A stretch of DNA of 64,000 bases from Butyrivibrio fibrisolvens (GCF_037113525.1 NZ_CP146963.1:1364001-1428000); one strand, 5' to 3'. Shown: positions 1-8,798, counted from the stretch's first letter. Numbers and translations: made by a program. The notes: generated by a model from the letters alone, not told the origin.

Positions 1-1
1 G

Positions 2-382
2 ACTTTTACAACGCTGTGTTATGTCAGCGGTGATCATGAATATCAGGGCACTATCATAATTCCGGGGATAAGGACTACGGCGGATTCTTATTCTAGAGCT
101 GCACAGCTCTTTTCCTTCGAAATAGAAAGCCCTAAGGCTCTTCTTGGAACTAATACAAAAGACAGTATGTGTTCTGGGCTTATGCACGGGGCAGCAGCCA
201 TGCTGGACGGGCTTATTGACAGGATTGAGTCTGAGAAGGGCGAGCTTAAGACAGTGGTGATGACGGGCGGATTCGCAGGAATGATCGCGCCACTCCTTAG
301 GCATAAGGTGACGATAGATGAGAATCTTCTATTAGAGGGGCTGTTGAGGCTGTATTATAGTAGTATTTCTGACATTAAGTAG
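2..382 (+). CDS. coaX: Type III pantothenate kinase, C-terminal part (5' end outside window)
   Basis: This is the C-terminal 126 residues of a CoaX-type pantothenate kinase, the first committed enzyme of coenzyme A synthesis, which phosphorylates pantothenate in the cytoplasm. The frame is open from base 2, well upstream of the first internal ATG at 167, so the gene starts outside the window. The visible segments match the family in order: TTLCYVS, then a PGIRTTADSYSRAA stretch like the PGL-S-L-RAA motif, then a TKDSMCSGLMHG segment like the NT-SM-SG motif, and finally VVMTGGFA near the end. It is followed 12 bases later by an ABC transporter gene. Family assignment is from remembered motifs and is fairly secure. 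Confidence 0.85.
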   Translation, partial: TFTTLCYVSGDHEYQGTIIIPGIRTTADSYSRAAQLFSFEIESPKALLGTNTKDSMCSGLMHGAAAMLDGLIDRIESEKGELKTVVMTGGFAGMIAPLLRHKVTIDENLLLEGLLRLYYSSISDIK

Positions 383-394
383 CGGGGAGCGGGC

Positions 395-2212
395 ATGAAG
401 CTTATTTGGGACTACATGAAATTATACTGGAAAAGAATAACGAGCAACATGTCCATTAAGCTCATCGGAACCATGTGCGAGCTCTCGCTTCCCTATATCC
501 TGGAGCATATCATCGACGATATCGTGCCACTTGGAAGCGTTAAGCTAGTTGTGTACTGGGGCCTTTTCATGACGTTTATGGCCTTTGTCACAAGGTTTTT
601 AAATGTCACAGCCAACAGACTGGCAGTAAGAGTTGCAGCAGATGGTATCAAAAAGCTCCGCTACGATCTTTTTACAAAGACATCTAATCTGTCCGGTACT
701 AGGTTTGACAGTTTCGGGCTTGCATCTCTGACTTCCAGAATGACGTCTGATTCCTACAATGTGCAGAACTTCATGGCGAGAGTTCAGACTATGGCAGTAA
801 GGGCGCCTATTATGCTGATAGGCGGCATCATCCTGACTCTTACGATGGACGCGCAGCTTGCGCTTGTTCTGATAATTATGCTTCCTATCCTTATGGGAGT
901 AGTTCTTTTTATCTCTAATAGAGGTATTCCTCTTTTTGACAGAGTTCAGAGCAGAGTTGATGATGTTGTCCGTATCATGCGCGAGAACATCTCCGGTATC
1001 AGGGTCGTTAAGGCTCTTTCCAGAGAAGATCATGAAATGGACAGATACAAAGTGACTAATGATGCGCTTGCAAGGGAAGATATTCATGCCAACAGAATTA
1101 TGGCGATTCCAGGGCCCTTTATGGAGATTTGTCTTAATGTGGGACTTTCTATTGTTGTCCTTCTGGGCGCAGTAAGAGTTGATAATGGTGCGATAGAGCC
1201 GGGTGTTATCCTCGCTTTTTTGACATATTTTAATGTAATACTTCAGGCGGTCATGGGACTTAACAGGATATTCGTTATGATAAGTAAGGCTACCGCTTCT
1301 GCGGATCGTATAGCGCTTGTCCTTTCGGATGCGCCTGACCAGCTGGTTTTGGACCTTGCCAGAGGCGATGTGCCCGAGGATGTATGTATTAGATTTGACC
1401 ATGTGAGCTTTAATTACTTCACACCCGCTGGTAGTGAGGATGAAAGTGCAAGATCCGCGGAAGCTAAGGGTATTCGTTCCATGGATAAGGTATCAGATCA
1501 GCCTATTGATAGGAACGAGTTGGAAAAAGAAGAAGGTCGTATCCTTGAAGACATCTCTTTTGACATAAAAAGAGGTCAGTCCCTGGGTATCATAGGTCAG
1601 ACCGGAAGCGGCAAGACCACCATTATCAATCTACTCATGAGATTCTATGATGCTACGGAAGGTTGCATCTACGTTGATGGCAGAGATGTCAGGTCTTATG
1701 AAAAAGATGGTTTGAGAAATAAATTTGGCGTTGTATTCCAAAACGATATTATCTTTGCAGATAGTATATATGGAAATATCGATTTTGAAAGAGGCTTATC
1801 TTATAAGGCTATAAGAAAAAGTGCCGATGATTCCGGTGCATCCGAATTCATCGACAGGCTTGAAGGCGGCTATGAATTCAAGGCCGCAATTCACGGTGCT
1901 AATCTTTCCGGCGGTCAGAAGCAAAGAATCATGATCTCAAGAGCACTTGCAGGCGATCCCAAGATTCTGATCCTTGACGATTCATCCAGCGCACTTGACT
2001 ATAAAACAGACGCAGCCCTTCGCAAAGCTATCAGAGAAGACTATGGCGATGCCACGACTATCATGATAGCCCAGCGCGTAAGTTCAGTAATGAGCTGTAA
2101 CAACATACTGGTGCTAGACGACGGCAGGATGGTTGCTTACGGAACACATGATGAACTGCTTGAGTCTTGTGAACTGTATAGGAAGATATTCGAGCACCAG
2201 ATGAAAAAATAA
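395..2212 (+). CDS. ABC exporter half-transporter with degenerate ATPase site (heterodimer partner A)
   Basis: A 605-residue membrane-NBD fusion of the multidrug/lipid exporter type. The N-terminal half carries about six membrane helices. The NBD has Walker A GQTGSGKT (residues 401-408), a canonical signature LSGGQ (504-508), but the residue after the Walker B aspartate is Asp529 instead of Glu, and the switch position is Gln560 instead of His. Asp and Gln at these places mark the degenerate subunit of heterodimeric exporters such as TM287/288 and BmrC/D. The gene at 4121-5893 shows the reciprocal pattern, so the two probably form one transporter. There is an acidic 45-residue insertion between the ABC beta-strand and Walker A (about 345-390). 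The start ATG has GGGGAG six bases upstream. Substrate unknown. Confidence 0.88.
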   Translation: MKLIWDYMKLYWKRITSNMSIKLIGTMCELSLPYILEHIIDDIVPLGSVKLVVYWGLFMTFMAFVTRFLNVTANRLAVRVAADGIKKLRYDLFTKTSNLSGTRFDSFGLASLTSRMTSDSYNVQNFMARVQTMAVRAPIMLIGGIILTLTMDAQLALVLIIMLPILMGVVLFISNRGIPLFDRVQSRVDDVVRIMRENISGIRVVKALSREDHEMDRYKVTNDALAREDIHANRIMAIPGPFMEICLNVGLSIVVLLGAVRVDNGAIEPGVILAFLTYFNVILQAVMGLNRIFVMISKATASADRIALVLSDAPDQLVLDLARGDVPEDVCIRFDHVSFNYFTPAGSEDESARSAEAKGIRSMDKVSDQPIDRNELEKEEGRILEDISFDIKRGQSLGIIGQTGSGKTTIINLLMRFYDATEGCIYVDGRDVRSYEKDGLRNKFGVVFQNDIIFADSIYGNIDFERGLSYKAIRKSADDSGASEFIDRLEGGYEFKAAIHGANLSGGQKQRIMISRALAGDPKILILDDSSSALDYKTDAALRKAIREDYGDATTIMIAQRVSSVMSCNNILVLDDGRMVAYGTHDELLESCELYRKIFEHQMKK

Positions 2213-2309
2213 GAAGAATCAATTGATAGATGATATATGCTAATATATAAAGGCAAAGAGATTACCCTACCATCGTAAGGTGGCGGGTGAAGTTTTATAA
2301 GGAGTTTTT

Positions 2310-2930
2310 ATGAAGAGAGAGTTTAAATTCTACGGATGGGACAAGGCAGATGTCGCTCCGGTTAATAAAGAATATGAGTTAATAGCTGATCCTAAGGAGC
2401 TTTATGTGCTCCTCACAGAAGTATGGTGCAAAGAAACTTGCGCTCCCAGAATGAGAGACAACTGGACTAAGGAAAATATGACCTACGGCCAGTGCTCAAT
2501 TACTGCATTCCTTGCACAGGATATCTTTGGCGGCAAGGTTTACGGTGTTCCGAGGCCGGACGGCAACTTCCATTGCTACAACGTAGTAGATGATTGCGTT
2601 TTCGATCTTACCAGCGAGCAGTTCGGTGATGAAGTTCTTTCATATGAAGGTAATCCTGAGCAGAGTAGAGATGAGCACTTTGCAAAAGCAGAGAAGTTCG
2701 AACGTTATCAGTACCTTAAAGCAGAACTTGATAAGAAGCTCTTAAAGCTCAAACAGCTTAAGCTCATTGACGGTGCTGCAAGAGGAAATATAGACGCAGC
2801 TGCCGGACTTGCTCAGGGCTACTTCGACGGAAGCTTTGGTGAAAAGAACCTTGCGAAAGCTAAAAAGTGGGCTTCTTATGCGGCAAAGCATGGAAGTGCA
2901 GCGGCTCAGGAATTATTAAGTAAGATCTAA
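2310..2930 (+). CDS. YunG-like domain protein with C-terminal Sel1-like repeat
   Basis: A 206-residue cytoplasmic protein. The first 125 residues resemble the YunG family: a tryptophan-centred WCKETCAPRM segment, GQCSITAF with a central Cys, FGGKVYGV, a conserved His (FHCYNV) and DLTSEQF. The spaced Cys, His and Asp could form a papain-like triad, but this is inference. Residues about 155-206 read as one Sel1-like helical repeat (AARGNIDAAAGLAQGYFDG, then AKKWASYAAKHGSAAAQ). It has a good AAGGAG site and lies between the two halves of a probable heterodimeric exporter. No function can be assigned. Confidence 0.7.
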   Translation: MKREFKFYGWDKADVAPVNKEYELIADPKELYVLLTEVWCKETCAPRMRDNWTKENMTYGQCSITAFLAQDIFGGKVYGVPRPDGNFHCYNVVDDCVFDLTSEQFGDEVLSYEGNPEQSRDEHFAKAEKFERYQYLKAELDKKLLKLKQLKLIDGAARGNIDAAAGLAQGYFDGSFGEKNLAKAKKWASYAAKHGSAAAQELLSKI

Positions 2931-3025
2931 TTAAGAGTTGAAGCTTCACGCATCTTTAGGAAAATACACGTTTATATATGTGAAGAACAGAAATAATGAA
3001 ACACCCCTGAAAGAGAAAATAATCG

Positions 3026-4069
3026 ATGGAAGAAAAGAAACACAAAAGAAGAGTTCACTACTCTGGTAAATACCCAAAGAAGTTTGAAGAAAAGTACAAG
3101 GAGCACGATCCTGAAAAATATAAGGACACAGTTGAGCACGTTATCAGTAAGGGCTCAACTCCTGCAGGCATGCACATTTCTATCATGGTTAAGGAGATCT
3201 TAGACTTTCTTCAGATCCAGCCTGGGCAACAGGGTCTTGACTGCACACTTGGTTATGGCGGTCATACCCGCAAGATGCTTGAGCAGCTTCAGGGACAGGG
3301 ATGCGTCTACGGCCTTGATATAGATCCTATTGAGTCTAAGAAGACCACAGCGCGCCTTAAAGATGCTGGCTTTGGAGATGATATCTTTAAGTTCAGACTT
3401 ACTAATTTTGAAAATATAGATAAGGTTGCCGCTGAAGCAGGTAAGTTCGACTTTGTACTTGCCGATCTTGGCGTATCTTCCATGCAGATCGATAATCCTG
3501 AAAGAGGCTTTTCTTATAAGATTGACGGACCACTTGATCTTCGTCTCGACCCTGAGCACGGCCAGTCCGCTGCAGAAAGGCTCCACAGCATTACTCAGGA
3601 AGAGTTTGAAGGAATGATGATCGAAAACTCTGATGAGCCTTATGCCAGGGAGATCGCGTCAAAGGTCTTTTCCCAGATGGCTAAGGGCAATCCTATGGAT
3701 ACCACAACTGCCCTCAAGAATGCTATAACTGACGCTCTCTGGAAGGTCGATAAGTCTGAAAAAGAGCAGACGATCAAGAAGAGCTGCGCAAGAGTATTTC
3801 AGGCGCTTCGCATAGATGTTAACAGCGAGTTCGAGGTTTTATATGCCTTCCTTGAAAAGCTTCCCGGCATCCTTAAGCCTGGCGGCAGAGTTGCGATCCT
3901 GACTTTCCATTCAGGTGAGGACAGGCTTGTCAAGAAGTCTTTTAAAGCTCTGAAAAAAGAGGGTGTGTATTCCGAAGTTTCAGATGAAGTTATAAGGCCA
4001 TCTGCCGAGGAATGCAGGATCAACCCGAGAAGTAAATCCACTAAGATGAGATGGGCGATCAAAGCCTGA
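3026..4069 (+). CDS. RsmH-like rRNA cytosine-N4 methyltransferase (extra, non-dcw copy type)
   Basis: A 347-residue SAM-dependent methyltransferase of the RsmH (MraW) family, whose standard member methylates N4 of C1402 in 16S rRNA. Family landmarks are present: DCTLGYGGHT (SAM site), GLDIDP, DFVLADLGVSSMQ, RGFSY, RVFQALRIDVNSE and NPRSKSTKMRW. Two signatures deviate: PLDMRMD is PLDLRLD, and ISFHSLEDR is LTFHSGEDR. A lysine-rich extension of about 50 residues precedes the catalytic domain. The setting also differs: it is not next to mraZ/ftsL/pbp genes but between exporter genes. It may be a second paralogue with a different RNA target. The upstream ribosome site is weak (GAAAGAG), so the start is less sure. 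Confidence 0.82.
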   Translation: MEEKKHKRRVHYSGKYPKKFEEKYKEHDPEKYKDTVEHVISKGSTPAGMHISIMVKEILDFLQIQPGQQGLDCTLGYGGHTRKMLEQLQGQGCVYGLDIDPIESKKTTARLKDAGFGDDIFKFRLTNFENIDKVAAEAGKFDFVLADLGVSSMQIDNPERGFSYKIDGPLDLRLDPEHGQSAAERLHSITQEEFEGMMIENSDEPYAREIASKVFSQMAKGNPMDTTTALKNAITDALWKVDKSEKEQTIKKSCARVFQALRIDVNSEFEVLYAFLEKLPGILKPGGRVAILTFHSGEDRLVKKSFKALKKEGVYSEVSDEVIRPSAEECRINPRSKSTKMRWAIKA

Positions 4070-4120
4070 TCTTGACATAAAACCAGCGCCCTTTACGGGA
4101 CTTTTACCTGAGGACAAGCT

Positions 4121-5893
4121 ATGGCAATGCGACTTTCGACCAAAACTGATAAGCCCAAAGATACTAAAGGTGCATTAAAGCGCCTTTTAAAGTACTGCTT
4201 TGAGTATAAGTTTAGGCTATGTATCACTATTATCATGTGCTTTTGCGGCAATCTCCTTGCTTTAGCAGGTCCCAAGCTTGCAGGTAATGCAATAGAAGAG
4301 ATATCCCACGGGTCAGGACGCATCAACATGCAGATCGTAATCCATTATGTGATTCTGATGATCTGCTGTTATGTGGCATCCGCCCTTATTTCATACATTG
4401 TATCTGTCACAATGATGAAAACAGGAAGACTCATTGCCCACAGGATGAGGCAGGATATTTTCAATAAGCTTATGACTCTTCCTGTAGGATATTTTGACCG
4501 CAATCAGGTGGGAGATATCATAAGCAGAGTTTCTTATGACGTTGATGTTATCTCAACGTCTATTTCTACTGATACAGTTCAGATCCTTACCAGTATCGTT
4601 ACGGTTGTGGGTGCTTTTATCATGATGTTTATGATATCCCCGCAGCTTGTAGTCATAACTCTTGTCACAATCCCGCTTGCAGTTATGTATACAAGATTTA
4701 TGGGCAAAAGAACCAGACCTCTTTTTTCCAAAAGAAGCGCCAAGTATGGCCAGATGAACGGCTTCGTTGAGGAGATGTTCTCCGGGCAAAAGACGATTCT
4801 GGCTTACGGCAGGGAAAAGAAGGTTACGGAAAACTTTGATGTTATCAATTCTGAAGCCGCAGATCTTTTCTACAGGTCAGAATATTATGGAATGACCATC
4901 GGCCCTTCTGTAGGTTTTATCAATAACCTGGGTCTTGCTCTTACCGGCATGTTTGGTAGCGTCTTGTATTTATACAGGATTGTTAATCTTGGAGAGATTT
5001 CCTCTTTTGTCTTATATACAAGAAAATTTTCAGGTCCTATTAACGAGATCGCAAATATTGTTAATGACCTGTTTTCAGCGCTGGCAGCGTCTGAGAGAGT
5101 CTTCAGGCTCATTGATGAAGAGGAGGAGACTGTAGACGTTGAGGGTGCCAGGGAGCTTACAGATGTAAGGGGCGATGTGGAATTTGACCACGTTAAGTTC
5201 GGCTACATCGAGGGCCGCACTATAATCAAGGACTTCTCCTTCAAGGTTCCTGCAGGTCAGCGTATTGCTATTGTTGGTAAGACGGGGGCAGGCAAGACTA
5301 CTCTTATCAACCTTCTTATGAGATTTTATGATGTGAACGAAGGCCATATCTACGTTGATGGTAACGAGATAAGGTCCCTTACCAGAAAGAGCCTTCGAAG
5401 AGCCTATGCGATGGTACTTCAGGATACCTGGCTTTTTGAGGGAACTGTTTTTGAGAACATAGCTTATGGCTGCGACAATGTATCAAGGCAGGATGTTATA
5501 AATGCGGCTAAATCTGCCCATATTCATTCTTTTATAACCCACCTTCCAAAGGGCTATGACACTGTTATTAGCGAAGACGGCGGCAATATCTCTAAGGGTC
5601 AGAAGCAGCTCCTTACTATAGCGAGAGCTTTTTTGTATGATGCAAGTATTCTGATACTTGATGAAGCAACTTCCAATGTCGATACTACTACTGAGCAGGA
5701 GATTCAGAAGGCTATGACAAGTCTTATGAAGGGACGTACCTGCTTTGTAATAGCTCATAGACTATCTACTATTCAGAATTCCGACAACATCCTAGTTTTA
5801 GACCAGGGGGATATCATCGAGCAGGGAACTCACCAGAGCCTTATGGACCAAAAAGGAACTTATTACGATATGTACATGTCCCAGTGGCAGTAA
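4121..5893 (+). CDS. ABC exporter half-transporter with consensus Walker motifs (heterodimer partner B)
   Basis: A 590-residue exporter with N-terminal membrane domain and C-terminal NBD. Walker A is GKTGAGKT (386-393), Walker B ends DE with catalytic Glu515, and the switch histidine is His546, all canonical. Its signature motif, however, is ISKGQ (490-494) rather than LSGGQ. In heterodimeric exporters the consensus ATP site pairs intact Walker motifs of one chain with the intact signature of the other; the gene at 395-2212 supplies exactly the missing LSGGQ and has the degenerate Walker B and switch. GAGGA lies seven bases before the ATG. A hairpin terminator follows at 5966-5998. Confidence 0.9.
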   Translation: MAMRLSTKTDKPKDTKGALKRLLKYCFEYKFRLCITIIMCFCGNLLALAGPKLAGNAIEEISHGSGRINMQIVIHYVILMICCYVASALISYIVSVTMMKTGRLIAHRMRQDIFNKLMTLPVGYFDRNQVGDIISRVSYDVDVISTSISTDTVQILTSIVTVVGAFIMMFMISPQLVVITLVTIPLAVMYTRFMGKRTRPLFSKRSAKYGQMNGFVEEMFSGQKTILAYGREKKVTENFDVINSEAADLFYRSEYYGMTIGPSVGFINNLGLALTGMFGSVLYLYRIVNLGEISSFVLYTRKFSGPINEIANIVNDLFSALAASERVFRLIDEEEETVDVEGARELTDVRGDVEFDHVKFGYIEGRTIIKDFSFKVPAGQRIAIVGKTGAGKTTLINLLMRFYDVNEGHIYVDGNEIRSLTRKSLRRAYAMVLQDTWLFEGTVFENIAYGCDNVSRQDVINAAKSAHIHSFITHLPKGYDTVISEDGGNISKGQKQLLTIARAFLYDASILILDEATSNVDTTTEQEIQKAMTSLMKGRTCFVIAHRLSTIQNSDNILVLDQGDIIEQGTHQSLMDQKGTYYDMYMSQWQ

Positions 5894-5965
5894 GACGATC
5901 TGAATGCGATGGGCATTCATTCATAATTAACCAGATTACTTGTCTATGAATTTATGAATATGTGA

Positions 5966-5998
5966 GGGCGTTCCGTATAGGAATGTCCTATTTTTTTA
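5966..5998 (+). terminator. Rho-independent terminator after exporter gene
   Basis: A nine-pair stem (GGGCGTTCC with GGAATGTCC, two G-U pairs) and a five-base loop are followed by seven T residues. It lies 73 bases after the stop of the exporter gene at 4121-5893. Confidence 0.8.
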
Positions 5999-6129
5999 TT
6001 TAATACGAGGAAATTTCTTTGAATTTCCCATTAAATAAAAAACGCTCCGCTATGGATGCCCACTTGCGCGATATGTAGATGATGCCAAAGCATCCGTGCT
6101 CGGAGCGAGAATGCCGCAAACGACATTCT
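5998..6129. repeat. Cluster of three nested hairpins in intergenic region
   Basis: Immediately after the terminator come: a hairpin with arms ATTTAAT/ATTAAAT enclosing GGAAATT/AATTTCC (5998-6036); a two-part stem CGCTCCG/CGGAGCG (6043-6049, 6101-6107) enclosing GGATGC/GCATCC (6054-6059, 6090-6095); and AGAATG/CATTCT (6108-6129). The 581-base gap 5894-6474 holds no convincing gene. The dense nesting suggests a structured intergenic repeat or RNA, not simple termination. Function unknown. Confidence 0.5.
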
Positions 6130-6271
6130 TTCCTGCTAAAAAGAGTAATTTATTAAATATATATTAAATATATAATTACGATAGTTGTACTGGTAGAAGA
6201 GTATGATTAAAAAGATAGAATAGGTATATTAATGATATTGAAACATAATTAAAAAAATGTAATAAAATACT

Positions 6272-6305
<34 letters not shown>

Positions 6306-6474
6306 GTTTTTTGGTCATCAAATTCAGCTTCAGTAAGGCATATTTTTCCAATTTTTTGAAGGTTGAGCTTAATGATATTTTAATAAGATCTGGCAAGTCG
6401 GGGGATTTGCTGGAAGGGGATTTATTATCTATAACCAAAAATAAATGATTAGTTTTGATTGAGGGAGGAATACA

Positions 6475-7407
6475 ATGGCTTTTTGCGAAAAATGTGGAGC
6501 AAAAATATCAGATAATGCTGTATTTTGCCCAGGGTGTGGGAACAAGATTGAGAAGAAAGAGGAAGTGGCAGCTCAGAGTGTAGCGGTTGAGACTACAACC
6601 GGACATAAAAGCGGCTTTAGATTGAGAGAAGTATCGGCAGAATCAATGGCGCAAGCCGGAATAAATGAAACGGTTTTTGCAAACAGAGTAGAATCAGTTG
6701 ATGACCTGAAGCTCAACGATTGCCTGTTTACGCTCTACAAAAAATTGATTTCTCCGGTTAGCAAGATTGAGCATTTAACGATTGCAATACAAAATAACGA
6801 ATGTGAAATAGCAGCGAAAAAAGCATATGAGGGTGAAACACCTAGTGGTTCAGAATACCTATCTAGGTTCTTCATTTCACTTTTCGTAGCTCCGGTTGTT
6901 ACGATTTTTGCTGCGTTAATTTTGGGGGTGATTGGGTTGATTTTTGGAGCCGAACTGACTTCTTCTTTTTGTTGGCTACTATATTGGCTTTCCTTAATTT
7001 TATTGACCATAGTACCGTTAAAGATCAAATATCGTAAAATTTCAAGGACAACGATGTCCAGATACAATAACCATGATATACCGATACTTGAGAATGAAAT
7101 AAAGGATTATGAGAATCAGCGTAATAAAATAGTTTTGGCAATTAAGGACTATATCTGTTACTGTCCGCCTGCATACAGACATAGCAGTGCACTTTCTTAC
7201 TTTGTTGATTCATACACGAACACCAGGGTTAATAATCTTCAGGAGGCTGTTCGCGCCTTTGATGAGCACAAGCGTTCACAGGATGTGCTGAATGCTATGA
7301 AATGTATCTATTCAGTTCTTGAAGATATCAGAGCTGAGCAGATAAGAACTAATGAGCAGCTAGCATCATTACAGGCGTCAGTATGGGCAGCAAACTTCAT
7401 ATTTTGA
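6475..7407 (+). CDS. Zinc-ribbon membrane protein of unknown function
   Basis: A 310-residue protein starting with a double-CxxC zinc ribbon (FCEKCGAKIS, then FCPGCGNKI, residues 4-25). A charged and variable stretch follows, then two hydrophobic segments at about 135-160 and 163-182 separated by a very short turn, and a C-terminal region rich in helix-forming residues ending near WAANFIF. It probably sits in the membrane by a helical hairpin with both soluble parts in the cytoplasm. GGGAGG lies seven bases before the ATG. Similar zinc ribbons begin the proteins at 31866 and 43834, so this strain uses the module repeatedly. No catalytic motif is visible. Confidence 0.75.
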   Translation: MAFCEKCGAKISDNAVFCPGCGNKIEKKEEVAAQSVAVETTTGHKSGFRLREVSAESMAQAGINETVFANRVESVDDLKLNDCLFTLYKKLISPVSKIEHLTIAIQNNECEIAAKKAYEGETPSGSEYLSRFFISLFVAPVVTIFAALILGVIGLIFGAELTSSFCWLLYWLSLILLTIVPLKIKYRKISRTTMSRYNNHDIPILENEIKDYENQRNKIVLAIKDYICYCPPAYRHSSALSYFVDSYTNTRVNNLQEAVRAFDEHKRSQDVLNAMKCIYSVLEDIRAEQIRTNEQLASLQASVWAANFIF

Positions 7408-7445
7408 TGGTTTAAATAGCGACCCCTGGTAGTGTATACCGGGGG

Positions 7446-8477
7446 TTATTTTCTGGTGCTGTTTCTGAACATGGGTGTGCATTCCACATGGGTCCAGCTG
7501 TAGGGGATGCCGGGATTGCCGATCCTTCTAAGGAGAACTTCTGCTGAGATGCGGCCTATCTCTACACTGGGGATCTGGACGGTTGTAAGTGCGGGCTCTA
7601 CGATAGAGGCCTGAGGTGTTCCGTCGAATCCTGTTACCATTATGTCGCCTGGAATAGATAATCCCATCTTTTTAAGAGCATTCATTAGATGGGCTGCAAG
7701 GAAGTCATTTGCGCATACAAAGGCATCCGGCAGCTCTTTCATTTTATTAAGTCTTGATACGATCCAGTCTGTGTCTGCGTATGGAGATGCATCCGGATCT
7801 AAGATGCAGTAATCTTCGTTATAATCTATGCCGGCATCTATAAGGGCTGTCCGGTATCCTATCCATCTGTCATAGAAACTTCCGCAGTGTTCACTGTCAC
7901 CGTAGAATCCAATCTTTCCTGCACCTTTACTAATAATATAGTTTACTATTTCTATTATTCCGGCACGGCTTTCCATAGCTACGAAGTCGCATCCCATGAG
8001 CTTTTTGGAAGCGTGTGTGGGGCTGTCGAGCATTATCGTAGGGATTCCGAGCTTACATATATAATCAAGATAGTCTTGATCAAACAGCTCTATTCCCACT
8101 ATTCCGGCAGTCTGATCCGGGATGAAGTGGGGCGGGAGTTCTTTGCGTTTAAGCTCTTCTGAAGATATCTCGAACATCTTAAGGTTATAACCTGCTCTGC
8201 ATATCCTGTCTGTAAAAGTAGTAACAAAATATGTACCAAAATGGTATTCAGCAGGGAGCTTATTGGAAAGAAGTGCGATTACCTTTCCATGAGAAGACTG
8301 CTGGAAGACTTTTTCGCTGGGGATGGCTTTGTAGCCGAGCTCCTCAGCTTTTTTTAATATATGATTACGTGTATTTGAAGGGACATTGCCTCGTCCGTTG
8401 AAAACTTTGGATACTGTATTTCTGGATAATCCGCAGGCGTCTGCGATATCCTGCATAGTCACTTTATTGTTGGCCAT
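7446..8477 (-). CDS. LacI-family transcriptional regulator of the adjacent sugar locus
   Basis: A 343-residue LacI/GalR-type repressor. Residues 5-25 form the helix-turn-helix (TMQDIADACGLSRNTVSKVFN), the hinge follows, and residues from about 60 are the periplasmic-binding-protein-like effector domain, with the usual late TGFDGTPQA segment and TTVQIPS. It is divergently oriented from the permease/binding-protein operon at 8867-16296 and is the obvious candidate to bind the TGTAAA-type sites between them (8593-8616 and 8763-8798). I chose the ATG at 8477 over the one at 8483 because GAGG lies eight bases before it and only two before the upstream one. The inducer is probably a fructose oligomer or breakdown product, inferred from the GH32-like gene. 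Confidence 0.88.
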   Translation of the reverse strand: MANNKVTMQDIADACGLSRNTVSKVFNGRGNVPSNTRNHILKKAEELGYKAIPSEKVFQQSSHGKVIALLSNKLPAEYHFGTYFVTTFTDRICRAGYNLKMFEISSEELKRKELPPHFIPDQTAGIVGIELFDQDYLDYICKLGIPTIMLDSPTHASKKLMGCDFVAMESRAGIIEIVNYIISKGAGKIGFYGDSEHCGSFYDRWIGYRTALIDAGIDYNEDYCILDPDASPYADTDWIVSRLNKMKELPDAFVCANDFLAAHLMNALKKMGLSIPGDIMVTGFDGTPQASIVEPALTTVQIPSVEIGRISAEVLLRRIGNPGIPYSWTHVECTPMFRNSTRK

Positions 8478-8592
8478 GTTCATTACCTCATATTGATCTG
8501 ATATTTACATATGATAATAGCGCATCAAGGCTTGTCTTAATGCATTCATCAGATATCTTTAAAATCTTAGCATATCAAAAAAGTCAAAACAA

Positions 8593-8616
8593 GTTTACAA
8601 ATGTAAACAATTTACA
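8593..8616. promoter_or_regulatory. Overlapping inverted repeats, candidate LacI-family operator
   Basis: Two palindromes share bases: GTTTAC-N4-GTAAAC (8593-8608) and TGTAAA-N3-TTTACA (8602-8616). They lie 116 bases upstream of the lacI-like start and carry the same TGTAAAC core as the tandem sites at the divergent promoter. Most likely one operator for autoregulation. Confidence 0.55.
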
Positions 8617-8720
8617 CATTGGAGATTTACATCTATATACATCCTGTATTTTTGCGTTTTGCGCAGAATATTATTAATATTGTACAAAAAACAGATGCTT
8701 AAAACAGTTACTATTGAATA

Positions 8721-8749
8721 TTGACGATAAAAAATCATGGATGTAAAAT
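8721..8749 (+). promoter_or_regulatory. Sigma-A promoter of the sugar-transport operon
   Basis: TTGACG (8721-8726) and TAAAAT (8744-8749) are separated by 17 bases. Transcription would begin near 8756, placing the tandem TGTRAA sites directly over the start region. The 389-base gap 8478-8866 otherwise holds the operators and a GGCGGTT/AACCGCC hairpin at 8807-8843 in the 5' leader. Confidence 0.65.
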
Positions 8750-8762
8750 CATAATCATCAAA

Positions 8763-8798
8763 TGTGAACAATGTAAAAAATGTAAACATTGTAAACTA
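8763..8798. promoter_or_regulatory. Four tandem nine-base TGTRAA units, candidate operator array
   Basis: Units begin at 8763, 8772, 8781 and 8790, each starting TGTGAA or TGTAAA, with exact nine-base spacing. The ACAATGT at 8768-8774 and ACATTGT at 8786-8792 also form an inverted repeat. Position just downstream of the predicted start fits a repressor site. Confidence 0.55.

Noticed and set aside
599..1402. 267-codon minus-strand frame opposite the first ABC exporter gene
   Set aside because: It is antisense to a clearly coding membrane domain, lacks a ribosome site and its translation has no family-like features; a shadow of codon bias.
8595..8789. 64-codon minus-strand frame in the regulatory gap
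   Set aside because: It covers the operators and promoter of the sugar operon and lacks a ribosome site.
8763..8798. CRISPR-like short direct repeats
   Set aside because: Units are nine bases with no spacers and no cas genes are present; they are better explained as an operator array.
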